This document shows, one piece after another, positions 9,209-18,128 of a stretch of DNA of 64,000 bases. Within the stretch, counting starts at the first letter, position 1, and every line of letters starts with the position of its first letter. The stretch spans positions 2,652,501 through 2,716,500 of the forward strand of contig NZ_CP027062.1 in the NCBI RefSeq assembly GCF_002966125.1, given 5' to 3'. The notes below the pieces were generated by a model. The model was given only the letters and a program-made list of their open reading frames with translations, was not told where the DNA came from and searched no databases. The translations under genes and the position numbers were made by a program. The DNA is from Pukyongia salina. GTDB lineage: Bacteria; Bacteroidota; Bacteroidia; Flavobacteriales; Flavobacteriaceae.

Positions 9209-10101
9209 TCCGGGAAGGGTGGGGTAATTGCGATATCAGTATTCACTATATCCACCAAGGTCCCCATGTTTAAGAATTCACGCGTGATCTGTTCTGTTTC
9301 CGAAATAAGTACCAGATTCTCAATAATAACCCGAACATCTGTTTTTAGGTTGTAGCTGTGTGACCGGAACACATCTACAATGATCTCATTGTGAATATCG
9401 GGATTAAGATAGTCGGGATTGGGGTTCACAGACGGGTCGAAAATATTGTCCAGCGGATTTAGATCGGTCTCGCTACTTACCTCATATCGCGTAAGTACTC
9501 CGTCGTTATCGTCGTCTTCATCCAGATAATCGGGAAAACCATCTCCGTCGAAATCCCTGGGATTATCCGGGTCTTCGCCTATTTCGTTGGCCGTAGGGAC
9601 ATTATCCCCGTCATCATCATAGTCGTAGAAGTTTGGCAGGCCATCCTCATCGAAATCCCCAAATCCTTCCCCTAATATATCAAAGCTATTGTCGAAGGGG
9701 ATACCGTCATTATCGTCGAATACCGTAGTAATAAACAATGTCGATTCACCATCCGATCCAATAAAATCTGTTGCTACGTCTGGGGTAGTGGGTGGAATAT
9801 TGTCGCAAAAGTAATCTGCTGAGACAGTCCCGTTGAAACTGCGAAAATGAACAACGTTCGTAGTGCCATCGAGGGAAATAGCCAGAGTATCACTTACCAG
9901 GAACAGCTCTTCTGTGGTCCCTAGTTGAAGCGCCAGGCTTTCGTTGGCTGCATCATTGATCTTAAAAAATAAGTAGTCTCCCGGATCGCCGCAGAATTGC
10001 AGATCTACATTACTGAAATTAAAAGATGTATAAATAATATCACCATCATCGCACCCATAAACCAGAGCGCTTAAAACAAGGATGAAGAAGTATTTTTTCA
10101 T
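9205..10101 (-). CDS. Lipoprotein with calcium-binding (thrombospondin type 3-like) repeats
   Basis: 298 residues from the ATG at 10099-10101, which gives a proper lipoprotein signal MKKYFFILVLSALVYGC (lipobox Cys at residue 17); a longer start at 10134 would add 11 residues in front of it. The middle (about 140-215) contains repeated Asp-rich motifs of the form DxDxDGxPD (DFDEDGLPNFYDYDDDGDN, DFDGDGFPDYLDEDDDNDG), which bind calcium in thrombospondin type 3 and dockerin-like repeats. It is a predicted surface or periplasmic lipoprotein of unknown role. Its last 4 bases overlap the convergent Smr gene. Confidence 0.75.
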   Translation of the reverse strand: MKKYFFILVLSALVYGCDDGDIIYTSFNFSNVDLQFCGDPGDYLFFKINDAANESLALQLGTTEELFLVSDTLAISLDGTTNVVHFRSFNGTVSADYFCDNIPPTTPDVATDFIGSDGESTLFITTVFDDNDGIPFDNSFDILGEGFGDFDEDGLPNFYDYDDDGDNVPTANEIGEDPDNPRDFDGDGFPDYLDEDDDNDGVLTRYEVSSETDLNPLDNIFDPSVNPNPDYLNPDIHNEIIVDVFRSHSYNLKTDVRVIIENLVLISETEQITREFLNMGTLVDIVNTDIAITPPFPD

Positions 10102-10148
10102 AGCGGTATTTTCGAGAAATACAAAGTAACACATTTCTTTATAATTCC

Positions 10149-10181
10149 TTGTTTTCTATCTTAGATAAATATGTATTTTTG
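10149..10181 (+). promoter_or_regulatory. Promoter of cysteine desulfurase, nearly leaderless
   Basis: TTG at 10149-10151, a 22-base spacer, and TATTTTTG at 10174-10181. The start codon begins at 10188, only 6 bases after the -7 element, so the transcript would have almost no 5' leader. Confidence 0.7.
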
Positions 10182-10187
10182 CCGGAT

Positions 10188-11336
10188 ATGAAGAAAGTGT
10201 ATTTCGATAGTGCGGCTACAACCCAATTGCGGAGTGAAGTAATTCGCTGTATGTCGGAAGTATTAAAAACGGAATACGGAAATCCTTCATCCACACACTC
10301 TTACGGTAGGTCATCTAAATCACTACTTGAAACTGCGCGCAAAGAAATAGCCGGTTATCTTAATGTTTCAGCTTCCGAAATTATCTTTACTTCCGGGGGC
10401 ACCGAAGCGGACAATCTCGCCTTACAAAGCGCTGTGACAGATCTTGGGGTGGAGCGCATCATTAGTAGTAGAATTGAGCATCATGCGGTGCTTCATACCA
10501 TAGAGGTGCTGGAGGATCGTTTTGGGATCGAAGTAGAATTTGTACGAATAAAGCAAACGGGCTGCGTGGATTATGATCATTTGGAGGAATTACTTCAGAA
10601 ATCAACAAAAAAAACGCTTGTGAGCCTTATGCACGTTAATAATGAGGTAGGTACCATGATCGACCTCAAACGCGTTGCACTGCTTTGTAAAGCGAATAAT
10701 GCCTTGTATCATAGTGATACCGTACAATCGGTAGGTCATTTTACCCTGGATTTTCAGGAAATACCTGTCGATTTTGCCGCGGTTTCTGCACATAAATTCC
10801 ATGGCCCAAAAGGGGTGGGATTTGCCTTTGTTCGGAAAAATACTGGACTAAAACCTTTAATATATGGTGGAGAGCAGGAAAGGGGGCTCCGTGCCGGTAC
10901 CGAACCGGTCTATGCTGTTGCAGGGATGGCAGAAGCACTCCGACTTAGCTACCAGAACCTCGATAAAGAGAGGGCGTATATAACCGGGTTAAAAGAATAC
11001 TTCATAGAACAGTTAAAGGATCATATTCCCGGGGTGAAGTTCAATGGTGGCTGTGAGGACGCGAATGGCAGTACTTATACACTCATAAATGTGTGCCTGC
11101 CAATTTCAGAAGAAAAGGCAATGATGCTGTTATTTCAGTTGGATCTAAAAGGCATTGCCTGTTCAAAAGGTTCGGCCTGCCAAAGTGGTAGCAGTAATGG
11201 TTCTCATGTTTTGGCTGAAATACAATCTCCCGACGATCTTAAAAAACCCTCGATTAGATTCTCATTTTCATCTTTCAATACTAAAGAGGAGATCGATTAT
11301 GTGGTTAAGGTTCTAACCGAATTCGTCGCTTCCTAA
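10188..11336 (+). CDS. Cysteine desulfurase (NifS/IscS family)
   Basis: 382 residues from the ATG at 10188 (MKKVYFDSAATT). An upstream start at 10149 would place the promoter inside the coding region and is rejected. It is a class V PLP enzyme: the PLP lysine is K203 in SAHKFHGPKGVG, the conserved histidine lies in EHHAVLHT, and the catalytic cysteine is C331 in the short loop KGSACQSGSS. The enzyme removes sulfur from cysteine for iron-sulfur clusters, tRNA thiolation or other uses. There are no isc/suf partners beside it, so the downstream pathway is unclear. Its 3' end overlaps the convergent TonB receptor by 4 bases. Confidence 0.88.
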   Translation: MKKVYFDSAATTQLRSEVIRCMSEVLKTEYGNPSSTHSYGRSSKSLLETARKEIAGYLNVSASEIIFTSGGTEADNLALQSAVTDLGVERIISSRIEHHAVLHTIEVLEDRFGIEVEFVRIKQTGCVDYDHLEELLQKSTKKTLVSLMHVNNEVGTMIDLKRVALLCKANNALYHSDTVQSVGHFTLDFQEIPVDFAAVSAHKFHGPKGVGFAFVRKNTGLKPLIYGGEQERGLRAGTEPVYAVAGMAEALRLSYQNLDKERAYITGLKEYFIEQLKDHIPGVKFNGGCEDANGSTYTLINVCLPISEEKAMMLLFQLDLKGIACSKGSACQSGSSNGSHVLAEIQSPDDLKKPSIRFSFSSFNTKEEIDYVVKVLTEFVAS

Positions 11337-13810
11337 AATTTCATAGTTAGCCTAACATTATATACTCTCGGTGTAAGAAAGTTAGGGATAGAGTACTGAA
11401 CCTTTGTATACACATCTCTTACAAAAGTGTTTGTGATGGAGTTGCGTACATCGAATATATTGAAGATCTCCGCCCCGATCGATAATTCCTTAAAGGGTTT
11501 CAACCAGCCACTATCACGTAATTTATCGGTATCTACAATTACATAGGAAACACCTAGATCGGCTCGCTTATAATCCGGCAAGCGCGTTTGAAAATTGTAA
11601 GGGTCGGCATAACTTGGAGACCCGCCAGGAAGGCCGGTATTGTACACTAAATTGAGGTACATTTTTAGATCGGGGATCACTTTTACATAATCCTGAAATA
11701 ACACCCCAAATTTTAATCGTTGGTCGGTAGGACGGAAGATATAGCCTCTATCGTCTATATTCTCTTCTGTTTTCAGGTACCCGAAACTTACCCAACTCTC
11801 TGTCCCCGGTACAAATTCACCTGCCAGTCTAAGGTCGAGACCCACAGCATAGGCTTCGGCATTATTTCTGGCCCTATATCTTATTCGGACGTTTTCAAGG
11901 GTGTAGGGGTTTACATCGGTGAGTTTTTTGTAATATACTTCCGAATTGAGCGTAAATGGCCTGCCCCAGAGGTCGAAACTATAGTCGTTCCCCAATACCA
12001 CATGAATAGATTGTTGTGCCTTTACTCCCGGACGCACCGTCCCGGTAGAATCCCGGAGCTCCCTGTAAAAGGGCGGCTGGTGATACACTCCTCCTGATAA
12101 ACGGAACAGCATATCCATTTCCCAATCGGGCTTAAGGGTTATCTGGCCTCTCGGACTAAATACTGTTTGAGTGGTACTTTCGATACCGTCCCCATTCACA
12201 GTCCAGTTATGGGCTCTCACACCTGCATTTAGCCATAAGTCGCTACTTCCCACCTCTGTTTTCTTACTCCATTGAACATAACCGGATAAGCGATCGGTTT
12301 GAACATTATTTGTTGCTCGAATAGTAGTATACGGAACTATGGGAGATACAAAGGGATCGTAAGGCTGTTCGTTGATGAAATCGGGTAGGGGCGGACGAAT
12401 GGAAAAGCCGGCAGAATCGATGATCTCATATTCCTGAACCCGGTCCCTAATGTCTTCTCTGGTATATTTAATTCCATATTCAAGAGTGGTATCTTCGTCT
12501 TCATCAAGGGCTAGTATCCCTTTGTGTTCAAAATTTACAATAAGGGCGTCCAGATCGTTTCTGGCGTGGGTTAGTTGAGACCCTATACCTTCTGAAAACT
12601 CCACCTCCCCAAGATTTTCATCTCCAATGTTGGTATTTACTTCTCCAAGGCGATATTGAGCGAGAATATCGAAATACTCCTGCTCTGTTGTTTGATAGAT
12701 AGACCCTATGAATTTTGCGGTATAGCGTTCGGAAACTGCGTAGGTACCTTTTAACGCACCAAAGTAAGTGTTGTATCGATCTTCTTCCTGACCTTCATAA
12801 AAAACCAGAAGGGCCACTGGATCTGCAAGGGTTCCGAAGTTGGTTTGCCTGGTTAGAGGTTGGTAATCATACTGATTTATGGCTACATTTCCTAAAACCC
12901 CTAATTCGAATTTACTACTTACTTTATAGGTGAAATATGCTTGTGCATCGGCAAAACGCGGCTGGAAATTGGTTTCTGTCTGTTTGGCATCTACAAAAAG
13001 ACTGTTGTCACGATATCGTAAACCAACAATTCCTGTAAGACGACCGTTCTTAGATACACCACCAACCGACGCACTTGCTCCCAGAAGGCTTAGATCTGCT
13101 GTGGCACTAAAGGAAGCCGGTTTCTTATATCGAATGTCCAGAACAGAGGATAATTTATCGCCAAACTTCGCCTGGAAACCCCCTGCCGAGAAATCCACAG
13201 AGCTGGTTAGGTCTGTATTCACAAAACTTAAACCTTCCTGTTGCCCACTTCTAATAAGAAATGGCCTGTACACTTCGATCTCGTTCACATAAACGAGGTT
13301 TTCATCGTAATTACCTCCTCTTACTGCGTACTGTGTGCTTAATTCGTTGTTGCTATTTACTCCGGGTAAGGATTGTAATACATTCTCGATCCCTGCGTTA
13401 GCACCTACCATTCTTCTGGCTACTTCGGGACTTATGGGTTCCAGTCCCTGAACTTTCTTACGGCGTTTTGTGTCTATGATCACGGTTCCGATCTGTTCGA
13501 TATCTGTTCTCATAGCTACATTGAACTCATAATTCTCGTTATTGGCGAGATTTAGAGTGAGTCTCACATCTTTAAAACCAACATAAGAAAATAGCAGCTG
13601 TACTTCCCGTCCTGAAGGGATTTCAAGCACGTAGACACCGTTTAGATCTGTTTGGGTACCTTCGGAATCGAACGAGACATTTACGCCAGCCAGGGGCTGA
13701 TTTTGGTCGTCTAATATGATACCCTTTATAGTAGCGTTTTGTGAGAAGATGGATAAACTAGATCCAAAAAACAGAAGGAGGAATAGTAATCGAGTAGTTT
13801 TCAAAAGCAA
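11333..13810 (-). CDS. TonB-dependent outer membrane receptor with carboxypeptidase-like N-terminal domain
   Basis: 825 residues. After the signal peptide (to SIFSQ, residue 24) comes a carboxypeptidase-regulatory-like beta domain (ATIKGIILDDQNQPLAGVNVSF, to about 105), then the plug domain with LPGVNSNNELSTQYAVRGGNYDENLVYVNEIEV, and a long beta-barrel ending in MKF with a terminal aromatic residue. It should import a TonB-energised substrate. There is no SusD-like gene next to it and it is shorter than SusC proteins, so it is not a typical glycan importer. The M23 peptidase gene lies 9 bases upstream and the two are probably co-transcribed. Confidence 0.85.
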   Translation of the reverse strand: MLLKTTRLLFLLLFFGSSLSIFSQNATIKGIILDDQNQPLAGVNVSFDSEGTQTDLNGVYVLEIPSGREVQLLFSYVGFKDVRLTLNLANNENYEFNVAMRTDIEQIGTVIIDTKRRKKVQGLEPISPEVARRMVGANAGIENVLQSLPGVNSNNELSTQYAVRGGNYDENLVYVNEIEVYRPFLIRSGQQEGLSFVNTDLTSSVDFSAGGFQAKFGDKLSSVLDIRYKKPASFSATADLSLLGASASVGGVSKNGRLTGIVGLRYRDNSLFVDAKQTETNFQPRFADAQAYFTYKVSSKFELGVLGNVAINQYDYQPLTRQTNFGTLADPVALLVFYEGQEEDRYNTYFGALKGTYAVSERYTAKFIGSIYQTTEQEYFDILAQYRLGEVNTNIGDENLGEVEFSEGIGSQLTHARNDLDALIVNFEHKGILALDEDEDTTLEYGIKYTREDIRDRVQEYEIIDSAGFSIRPPLPDFINEQPYDPFVSPIVPYTTIRATNNVQTDRLSGYVQWSKKTEVGSSDLWLNAGVRAHNWTVNGDGIESTTQTVFSPRGQITLKPDWEMDMLFRLSGGVYHQPPFYRELRDSTGTVRPGVKAQQSIHVVLGNDYSFDLWGRPFTLNSEVYYKKLTDVNPYTLENVRIRYRARNNAEAYAVGLDLRLAGEFVPGTESWVSFGYLKTEENIDDRGYIFRPTDQRLKFGVLFQDYVKVIPDLKMYLNLVYNTGLPGGSPSYADPYNFQTRLPDYKRADLGVSYVIVDTDKLRDSGWLKPFKELSIGAEIFNIFDVRNSITNTFVRDVYTKVQYSIPNFLTPRVYNVRLTMKF

Positions 13811-13819
13811 AAATTAGAA

Positions 13820-15553
13820 TTATTTTCTGAAAAATGTTGCTTCAAATGTAGCACTATTTCCTGCATTATCGACAACATTGACTTTTAAATTGTTTTCGGT
13901 ATCCGAAATAATATCATCGCCAAAATCATAGGTTAAAACGTCTTTTTTGTAATTATATTCCATCAATATAAACTTTCCATTAATGGTGGCTCGGTACGAT
14001 CCAATACCACTTAGATCGTCCTCTATCTTCACTGTAAGGGTCTCGTTCGCACTTATCCATTGCTCATCCTTGAAATTCACAGCCGATATGGTTGGTGGTG
14101 TAGTATCGGCCACAAGGGCGAAGGTTCCAAAGGTCCGGGTTCTGGCAGTTAACTTGGTTCCTTTGCGATAGGTGGTATTGTAATAAGGTTCTCCTTTTAG
14201 GCTGAGACGGCCCAGATACAATTTATCGAGATCTTCGCTTTTATAGTTCGATGCATCCACTGTGATCGAAATGTTTTTATGGATAGGGATATTATCCTCA
14301 TGGAAGAATAGGGTATCTCCCTGCGCCTCAATATTGAGATAGGTATCTTCATAAAGGCTGTTAGGCGGAATATATATGCTGAATTTACCTTTAGTGATCG
14401 ATGTAGCCTCATCGGCATAGATATAATCTGAGGTTTTATTCACATCTCTGGGTGTTACAACAGGTATATCTTTTCCTGAAATTGGTACAGTTATCGTTGT
14501 TTTATTGCCCTTATAATCGAGTACTTCTATAGTGTAAGAAGCGTCGAGACCATCTTCAATCTGGAGGTAGCCATTGTCAACTTCGTGGGTAATTACACTC
14601 AATGGGTTGTTTTCTTCTCTAAATAATTTCTGAACCCTACTTTTGTTCGTTCTCCAGTAATGATAGTCTATAAAGCGGTTGAGATAGCGGGTTTCGGCAA
14701 AAGAGAATTTTTCGAAAAGTACATTATAATTCTCAGTGCCGTTGAATACCGTACGTATCTTGTACACTCCGTTCTTATTAGATGCGCCGTCCTGCTGATC
14801 GTAGGTGGATATTCCGAAGCCTATTTTTCCAAGAGCCGAGATATTCTCCGTTTTATACGATCCGTCATTAAGAGGAATTAGCCGAAGTTTCACAGGATTC
14901 TGAGATTGGTCTACATGTGCATTATCACCAATAGGGTATGCGAAAACAGTGTTCACAAGCGGTTTTTTACTATCGGGGATCTCTATACCAAAGAGCAGCG
15001 GATTCATGGGTCGGGAGTTCGAATCGCGGATCTCGAAATGTAGATGTGGCCCGCCACTGCTACCCGAATTACCCGTATAACCAATAATATCACCACGGTT
15101 TACCACTAGTTTTCCGGCTTCAGGGAATAATTCCACCTCATAGCTTTCCCTTGAATATTGACTAGCCTTCACATATTCTTGTATTGGGCCGGCATAACGT
15201 TGTAAATGAGCGTAGACGGTAGAATAGCCATTAGGATGCGATATGTAGAGCGCCTTTCCATAACCATAATGCGCAACTTTTATTCGAGTTACTACACCGT
15301 CTGCAGGAGCGTAGATAGGAATTCCTTCTTTTTGTTGGGTCTTGATGTCCAGACCCGAGTGGAAGTGATTAGATCGCAGTTCTCCAAAACTGCCTGAAAG
15401 TATCATAGGGATCTTAAGGGGGTCGTCAAAATATTGATCAGGCACATTATTATTCTGGCCATAGGAAATTATCCCGATAAACAATAAAGTGATCGGTAGG
15501 CACATGGCCTTCAATGATTTAGAAATTCTTAAGATACGGGGGGTATTTAGCAT
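13820..15553 (-). CDS. M23 family metallopeptidase (LytM domain)
   Basis: 577 residues with an N-terminal signal (hydrophobic segment 17-32). The LytM domain (about 45-180) has the zinc ligands H65 and D69 in HFHSGLDI and the GGPHLHFEIRD motif with H170 and H172, all intact. Such enzymes cut peptidoglycan cross-links or other Gly-containing peptides. The long C-terminal part (about 200-577) is beta-rich and ends in an Ig-like module, unusual compared with short LytM proteins. It is upstream of the TonB receptor. The exact start is uncertain, since an internal ATG at residue 17 would also leave a signal peptide. Confidence 0.85.
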   Translation of the reverse strand: MLNTPRILRISKSLKAMCLPITLLFIGIISYGQNNNVPDQYFDDPLKIPMILSGSFGELRSNHFHSGLDIKTQQKEGIPIYAPADGVVTRIKVAHYGYGKALYISHPNGYSTVYAHLQRYAGPIQEYVKASQYSRESYEVELFPEAGKLVVNRGDIIGYTGNSGSSGGPHLHFEIRDSNSRPMNPLLFGIEIPDSKKPLVNTVFAYPIGDNAHVDQSQNPVKLRLIPLNDGSYKTENISALGKIGFGISTYDQQDGASNKNGVYKIRTVFNGTENYNVLFEKFSFAETRYLNRFIDYHYWRTNKSRVQKLFREENNPLSVITHEVDNGYLQIEDGLDASYTIEVLDYKGNKTTITVPISGKDIPVVTPRDVNKTSDYIYADEATSITKGKFSIYIPPNSLYEDTYLNIEAQGDTLFFHEDNIPIHKNISITVDASNYKSEDLDKLYLGRLSLKGEPYYNTTYRKGTKLTARTRTFGTFALVADTTPPTISAVNFKDEQWISANETLTVKIEDDLSGIGSYRATINGKFILMEYNYKKDVLTYDFGDDIISDTENNLKVNVVDNAGNSATFEATFFRK

Positions 15554-15596
15554 TGTTATTATCGTCGATCAATAATACAAAAAATATGCAAAAGTG

Positions 15597-15627
15597 TTGG
15601 CATATTAGCTAGGGATGGTTAACTTTG
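15597..15627 (+). promoter_or_regulatory. Promoter of the coiled-coil/zapA unit
   Basis: TTG at 15597-15599, a 20-base spacer and TAACTTTG at 15620-15627, upstream of the ATG at 15655. Confidence 0.6.
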
Positions 15628-15654
15628 TGTATAGAGTATTAGAATATATTTTTA

Positions 15655-15945
15655 ATGGGCACTATTTCAGAAGTAGTTGATTCCCTGGAGAACAGGATTA
15701 GTAAACTGCTTCACAGGCATGAAAAGCTAAAGGAAGCAAACCGTGATCTGGAGAAACAGCTAGAGCTTCTGAAAACGCAACAGGATCAGTCTCATGGTGA
15801 GATAGAAGAATTGCGGGAGAAGTGTAAATCATTGAAATTGGCAAATTCGATGCTCGGCAGCGACCAATATAAACGAGATACAAAACTCAAAATAAATGCG
15901 TTAGTTCGGGAAATTGACGATTGCATTTCTCAACTTTCCGAATAG
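15655..15945 (+). CDS. Small coiled-coil protein upstream of zapA
   Basis: 96 residues, almost entirely a predicted coiled coil with heptad-spaced Leu/Ile and many Glu/Lys (for example LKEANRDLEKQLELLKTQQ). There is no signal peptide or membrane segment, so it is cytoplasmic. It lies 5 bases before zapA and is the first gene of that unit. By position and shape it may be a divisome partner of ZapA, analogous to ZapB, but no family motif proves this. Confidence 0.7.
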   Translation: MGTISEVVDSLENRISKLLHRHEKLKEANRDLEKQLELLKTQQDQSHGEIEELREKCKSLKLANSMLGSDQYKRDTKLKINALVREIDDCISQLSE

Positions 15946-15950
15946 ACAAT

Positions 15951-16241
15951 ATGTCGAACCAGCTAAAAATAAAACTATCTATTGCCGATAGAGTATATCC
16001 TCTAACCATCGATCCATCACAAGAAGAGGGTTTACGAAAGGCGGCAAAGAAGATAGAAGAGATGATAAAACGGTTCGAGAAGAGCTATGCCGTACGGGAT
16101 AAACAGGATGTTTTGGCTATGTGTGCCTTACAATTTGCAGCCCAGGTAGAGCAAAAAGCAATCGATAAGGAAACCGATTCGCAACAAATAGAAGAAAAGC
16201 TGAATTCATTAAATCAGTTGTTGCAGGAACACTTGTCGTAA
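15951..16241 (+). CDS. zapA: Cell division protein ZapA
   Basis: 96 residues from the ATG at 15951; an earlier in-frame ATG at 15921 lies inside the previous gene and is not used. The N-terminus LKIKLSIADRVYPLTIDPSQEEGLRKAAKKIEEMI has the ZapA fold pattern (a beta strand with the cofactor-like R-YPL segment, then a helix), and the C-terminal half is a coiled coil. ZapA cross-links FtsZ protofilaments at the division ring. The 6S RNA gene follows directly, the same zapA-ssrS order as in many proteobacteria. Confidence 0.85.
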   Translation: MSNQLKIKLSIADRVYPLTIDPSQEEGLRKAAKKIEEMIKRFEKSYAVRDKQDVLAMCALQFAAQVEQKAIDKETDSQQIEEKLNSLNQLLQEHLS

Positions 16242-16266
16242 CGTTCTTTAAAATAAAAAGGTTACT

Positions 16267-16434
16267 GCCTATACTAATATTATTTTTGGTAAACTCAACA
16301 CGAATTCTTTAAAAAGGGTGAGTTAAAGTTGTAAAAGCGAGCCGTCTTTGAGCGGATACTTGACCAGCTTGTTAGCCCTAAACTTGTTTTTAAGGAGTTT
16401 ATTCAAAATCACATTATTAGTATAGGCTTTTTTT
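16267..16434 (+). ncRNA. ssrS: 6S RNA (6S-Flavo type)
   Basis: GCCTATACTAAT at 16267-16278 pairs perfectly with ATTAGTATAGGC at 16416-16427, closing a stem of 12 bp around about 140 bases, followed by a T-run (16428-16434) that makes the 3' side a terminator. Inside are a shorter helix (AACTCA at 16292-16297 with TGAGTT near 16318-16323) and unpaired A/T-rich stretches, as in the open-promoter mimic of 6S RNA. The length (about 168 nt), the position right after zapA and the terminal stem fit the flavobacterial 6S RNA, which binds and inhibits RNA polymerase holoenzyme. No covariance search was run. Confidence 0.78.
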
Positions 16435-16532
16435 ATGGTTTCAATTGATAGTCGTCCCATTTGGCCCAGAGAGGCCGGGACACCTTTAGAAACCTTCCTG
16501 TTAACACAGGGACTAACAAAATAACTGAAATA

Positions 16533-18098
16533 ATGGACAATATAGTAGCGTATATTATAGCAGCTGTCGTAGGTGTGGCTGTGGGATTTTTAATAGCAAA
16601 GTTCTTTGAACGGAATAATGCCTCCAGACTCACCAAGCAAGCTAAAAAGACAGCAGCGTCGATAGTAAAAGAGGCGCAGGTAGAATCGGAAGCAATAAAA
16701 AAAGATAAAATACTCCAGGCTAAGGAAAAGTTCCTGGAACTTAAAGCAGAGCACGAAAAGGTGATCCTAAACCGTGACAAGAAGATCTCGGACGTAGAAA
16801 AAAGGGTAAGAGATAAGGAATCTCAGGTCTCCAGTGAGCTTTCAAAGAATAAGAAACTTAACGCCGAGCTGGAAAGCAAGCGAAAGGAATACGAAGAACG
16901 GCTCAATTTCCTTCATAAGAAACAAGGGGAAGTGGAGAAAATGCATCGTAGCCAGATCGAACAACTTGAAGTGATCTCCAGCCTGTCTGCAGACGATGCA
17001 AAGGCACAACTAATTGAAAGCCTAAAAGAAGAGGCAAAGACAGATGCTATGGCGTTTATTCAATCCTCTGTTGAAGAAGCCAAACTTACCGCACAGCAAG
17101 AAGCAAAAAAGATCATTATCAACTCAATTCAACGCATTGGCACCGAAGAAGCGATCGAGAATTGCGTTTCGGTGTTCAACCTGGAAAGTGATGACGTTAA
17201 GGGTAGGATCATTGGCCGGGAAGGTCGAAATATCCGGGCCATAGAATCTGCTACAGGAGTTGAGATCATTGTTGACGACACACCCGAAGCCATCATTTTA
17301 TCTTGTTTTGATTCGGTGAGAAGGGAAGTGGCCAGACTATCACTACACAAACTTGTTACCGATGGGCGAATTCACCCTGCACGCATAGAAGAAGTTGTAA
17401 AGAAAACTACCAAACAAATAGAGGAGGAGATCATTGAGGTAGGTAAGCGAACCGTGATCGATCTTGGTATTCATGGCCTTCACCCTGAATTGATCAAAGC
17501 AGTAGGCCGAATGAAATACAGATCGTCTTACGGGCAGAACCTCTTACATCACTCAAGGGAAGTAGCCAAACTTTGCGGTGTCATGGCTTCGGAATTAGGT
17601 CTTAATCCCAAACTTGCGAAACGAGCAGGGCTACTACACGATATAGGGAAAGTACCGGAATCTGAGACCGAAGTACCTCATGCTATCTTGGGAATGCAAT
17701 GGGCAGAAAAGTATGGTGAAAAACCAGATGTATGTAATGCAATTGGTGCCCACCACGATGAAATAGAGATGACCAACTTATTATCGCCCATCGTTCAGGT
17801 GTGTGATGCTATTAGCGGAGCTCGCCCGGGAGCACGGCGCCAGGTGCTGGATTCTTACATCCAGCGTCTTAAAGACCTGGAAGCAATTGCCTTCGGTTTT
17901 AATGGAGTAAATAAAGCCTTCGCCATTCAGGCAGGACGCGAATTAAGGGTGATGGTGGAAAGTGAAAAAGTAAGTGATGAGAAAGCGGCACAGCTCTCTT
18001 TCGAAATATCTCAAAAGATCCAAACCGATATGACGTATCCCGGCCAGGTAAAAGTGACAGTTATACGGGAAACCAGGGCCGTCAACATTGCAAAATAA
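16533..18098 (+). CDS. rny: Ribonuclease Y
   Basis: 521 residues from the ATG at 16533 ([25 protein letters not shown], a single N-terminal membrane anchor); a longer frame from 16461 would hide the anchor. The order is anchor, long coiled coil (about 35-190), KH domain with the [12 protein letters not shown] motif, and HD domain with HHSREV and LLHDIGK metal ligands. RNase Y is a membrane-bound endoribonuclease that starts mRNA decay. It is preceded by the 6S RNA gene and followed by a compact terminator shared with convergent xerD. Confidence 0.95.
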   Translation: MDNIVAYIIAAVVGVAVGFLIAKFFERNNASRLTKQAKKTAASIVKEAQVESEAIKKDKILQAKEKFLELKAEHEKVILNRDKKISDVEKRVRDKESQVSSELSKNKKLNAELESKRKEYEERLNFLHKKQGEVEKMHRSQIEQLEVISSLSADDAKAQLIESLKEEAKTDAMAFIQSSVEEAKLTAQQEAKKIIINSIQRIGTEEAIENCVSVFNLESDDVKGRIIGREGRNIRAIESATGVEIIVDDTPEAIILSCFDSVRREVARLSLHKLVTDGRIHPARIEEVVKKTTKQIEEEIIEVGKRTVIDLGIHGLHPELIKAVGRMKYRSSYGQNLLHHSREVAKLCGVMASELGLNPKLAKRAGLLHDIGKVPESETEVPHAILGMQWAEKYGEKPDVCNAIGAHHDEIEMTNLLSPIVQVCDAISGARPGARRQVLDSYIQRLKDLEAIAFGFNGVNKAFAIQAGRELRVMVESEKVSDEKAAQLSFEISQKIQTDMTYPGQVKVTVIRETRAVNIAK

Positions 18099-18105
18099 AA
18101 TCAAG

Positions 18106-18128
18106 CCTCCCATACGGGAGGTTTTTTT
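18106..18128 (+). terminator. Intrinsic terminator after rny
   Basis: CCTCCC at 18106-18111 pairs with GGGAGG at 18116-18121 around ATAC, then seven T. The T-run overlaps the first bases of the xerD stop codon on the other strand. Confidence 0.85.

Noticed and set aside
12930-13292. A 120-codon plus-strand frame opposite the TonB receptor
   Set aside because: It lies wholly inside the receptor's plug and barrel coding region on the other strand; no credible signal or motif.
11333-13810. SusC-type glycan importer
   Set aside because: The receptor is about 825 residues, shorter than SusC proteins, and has no SusD-like neighbour.
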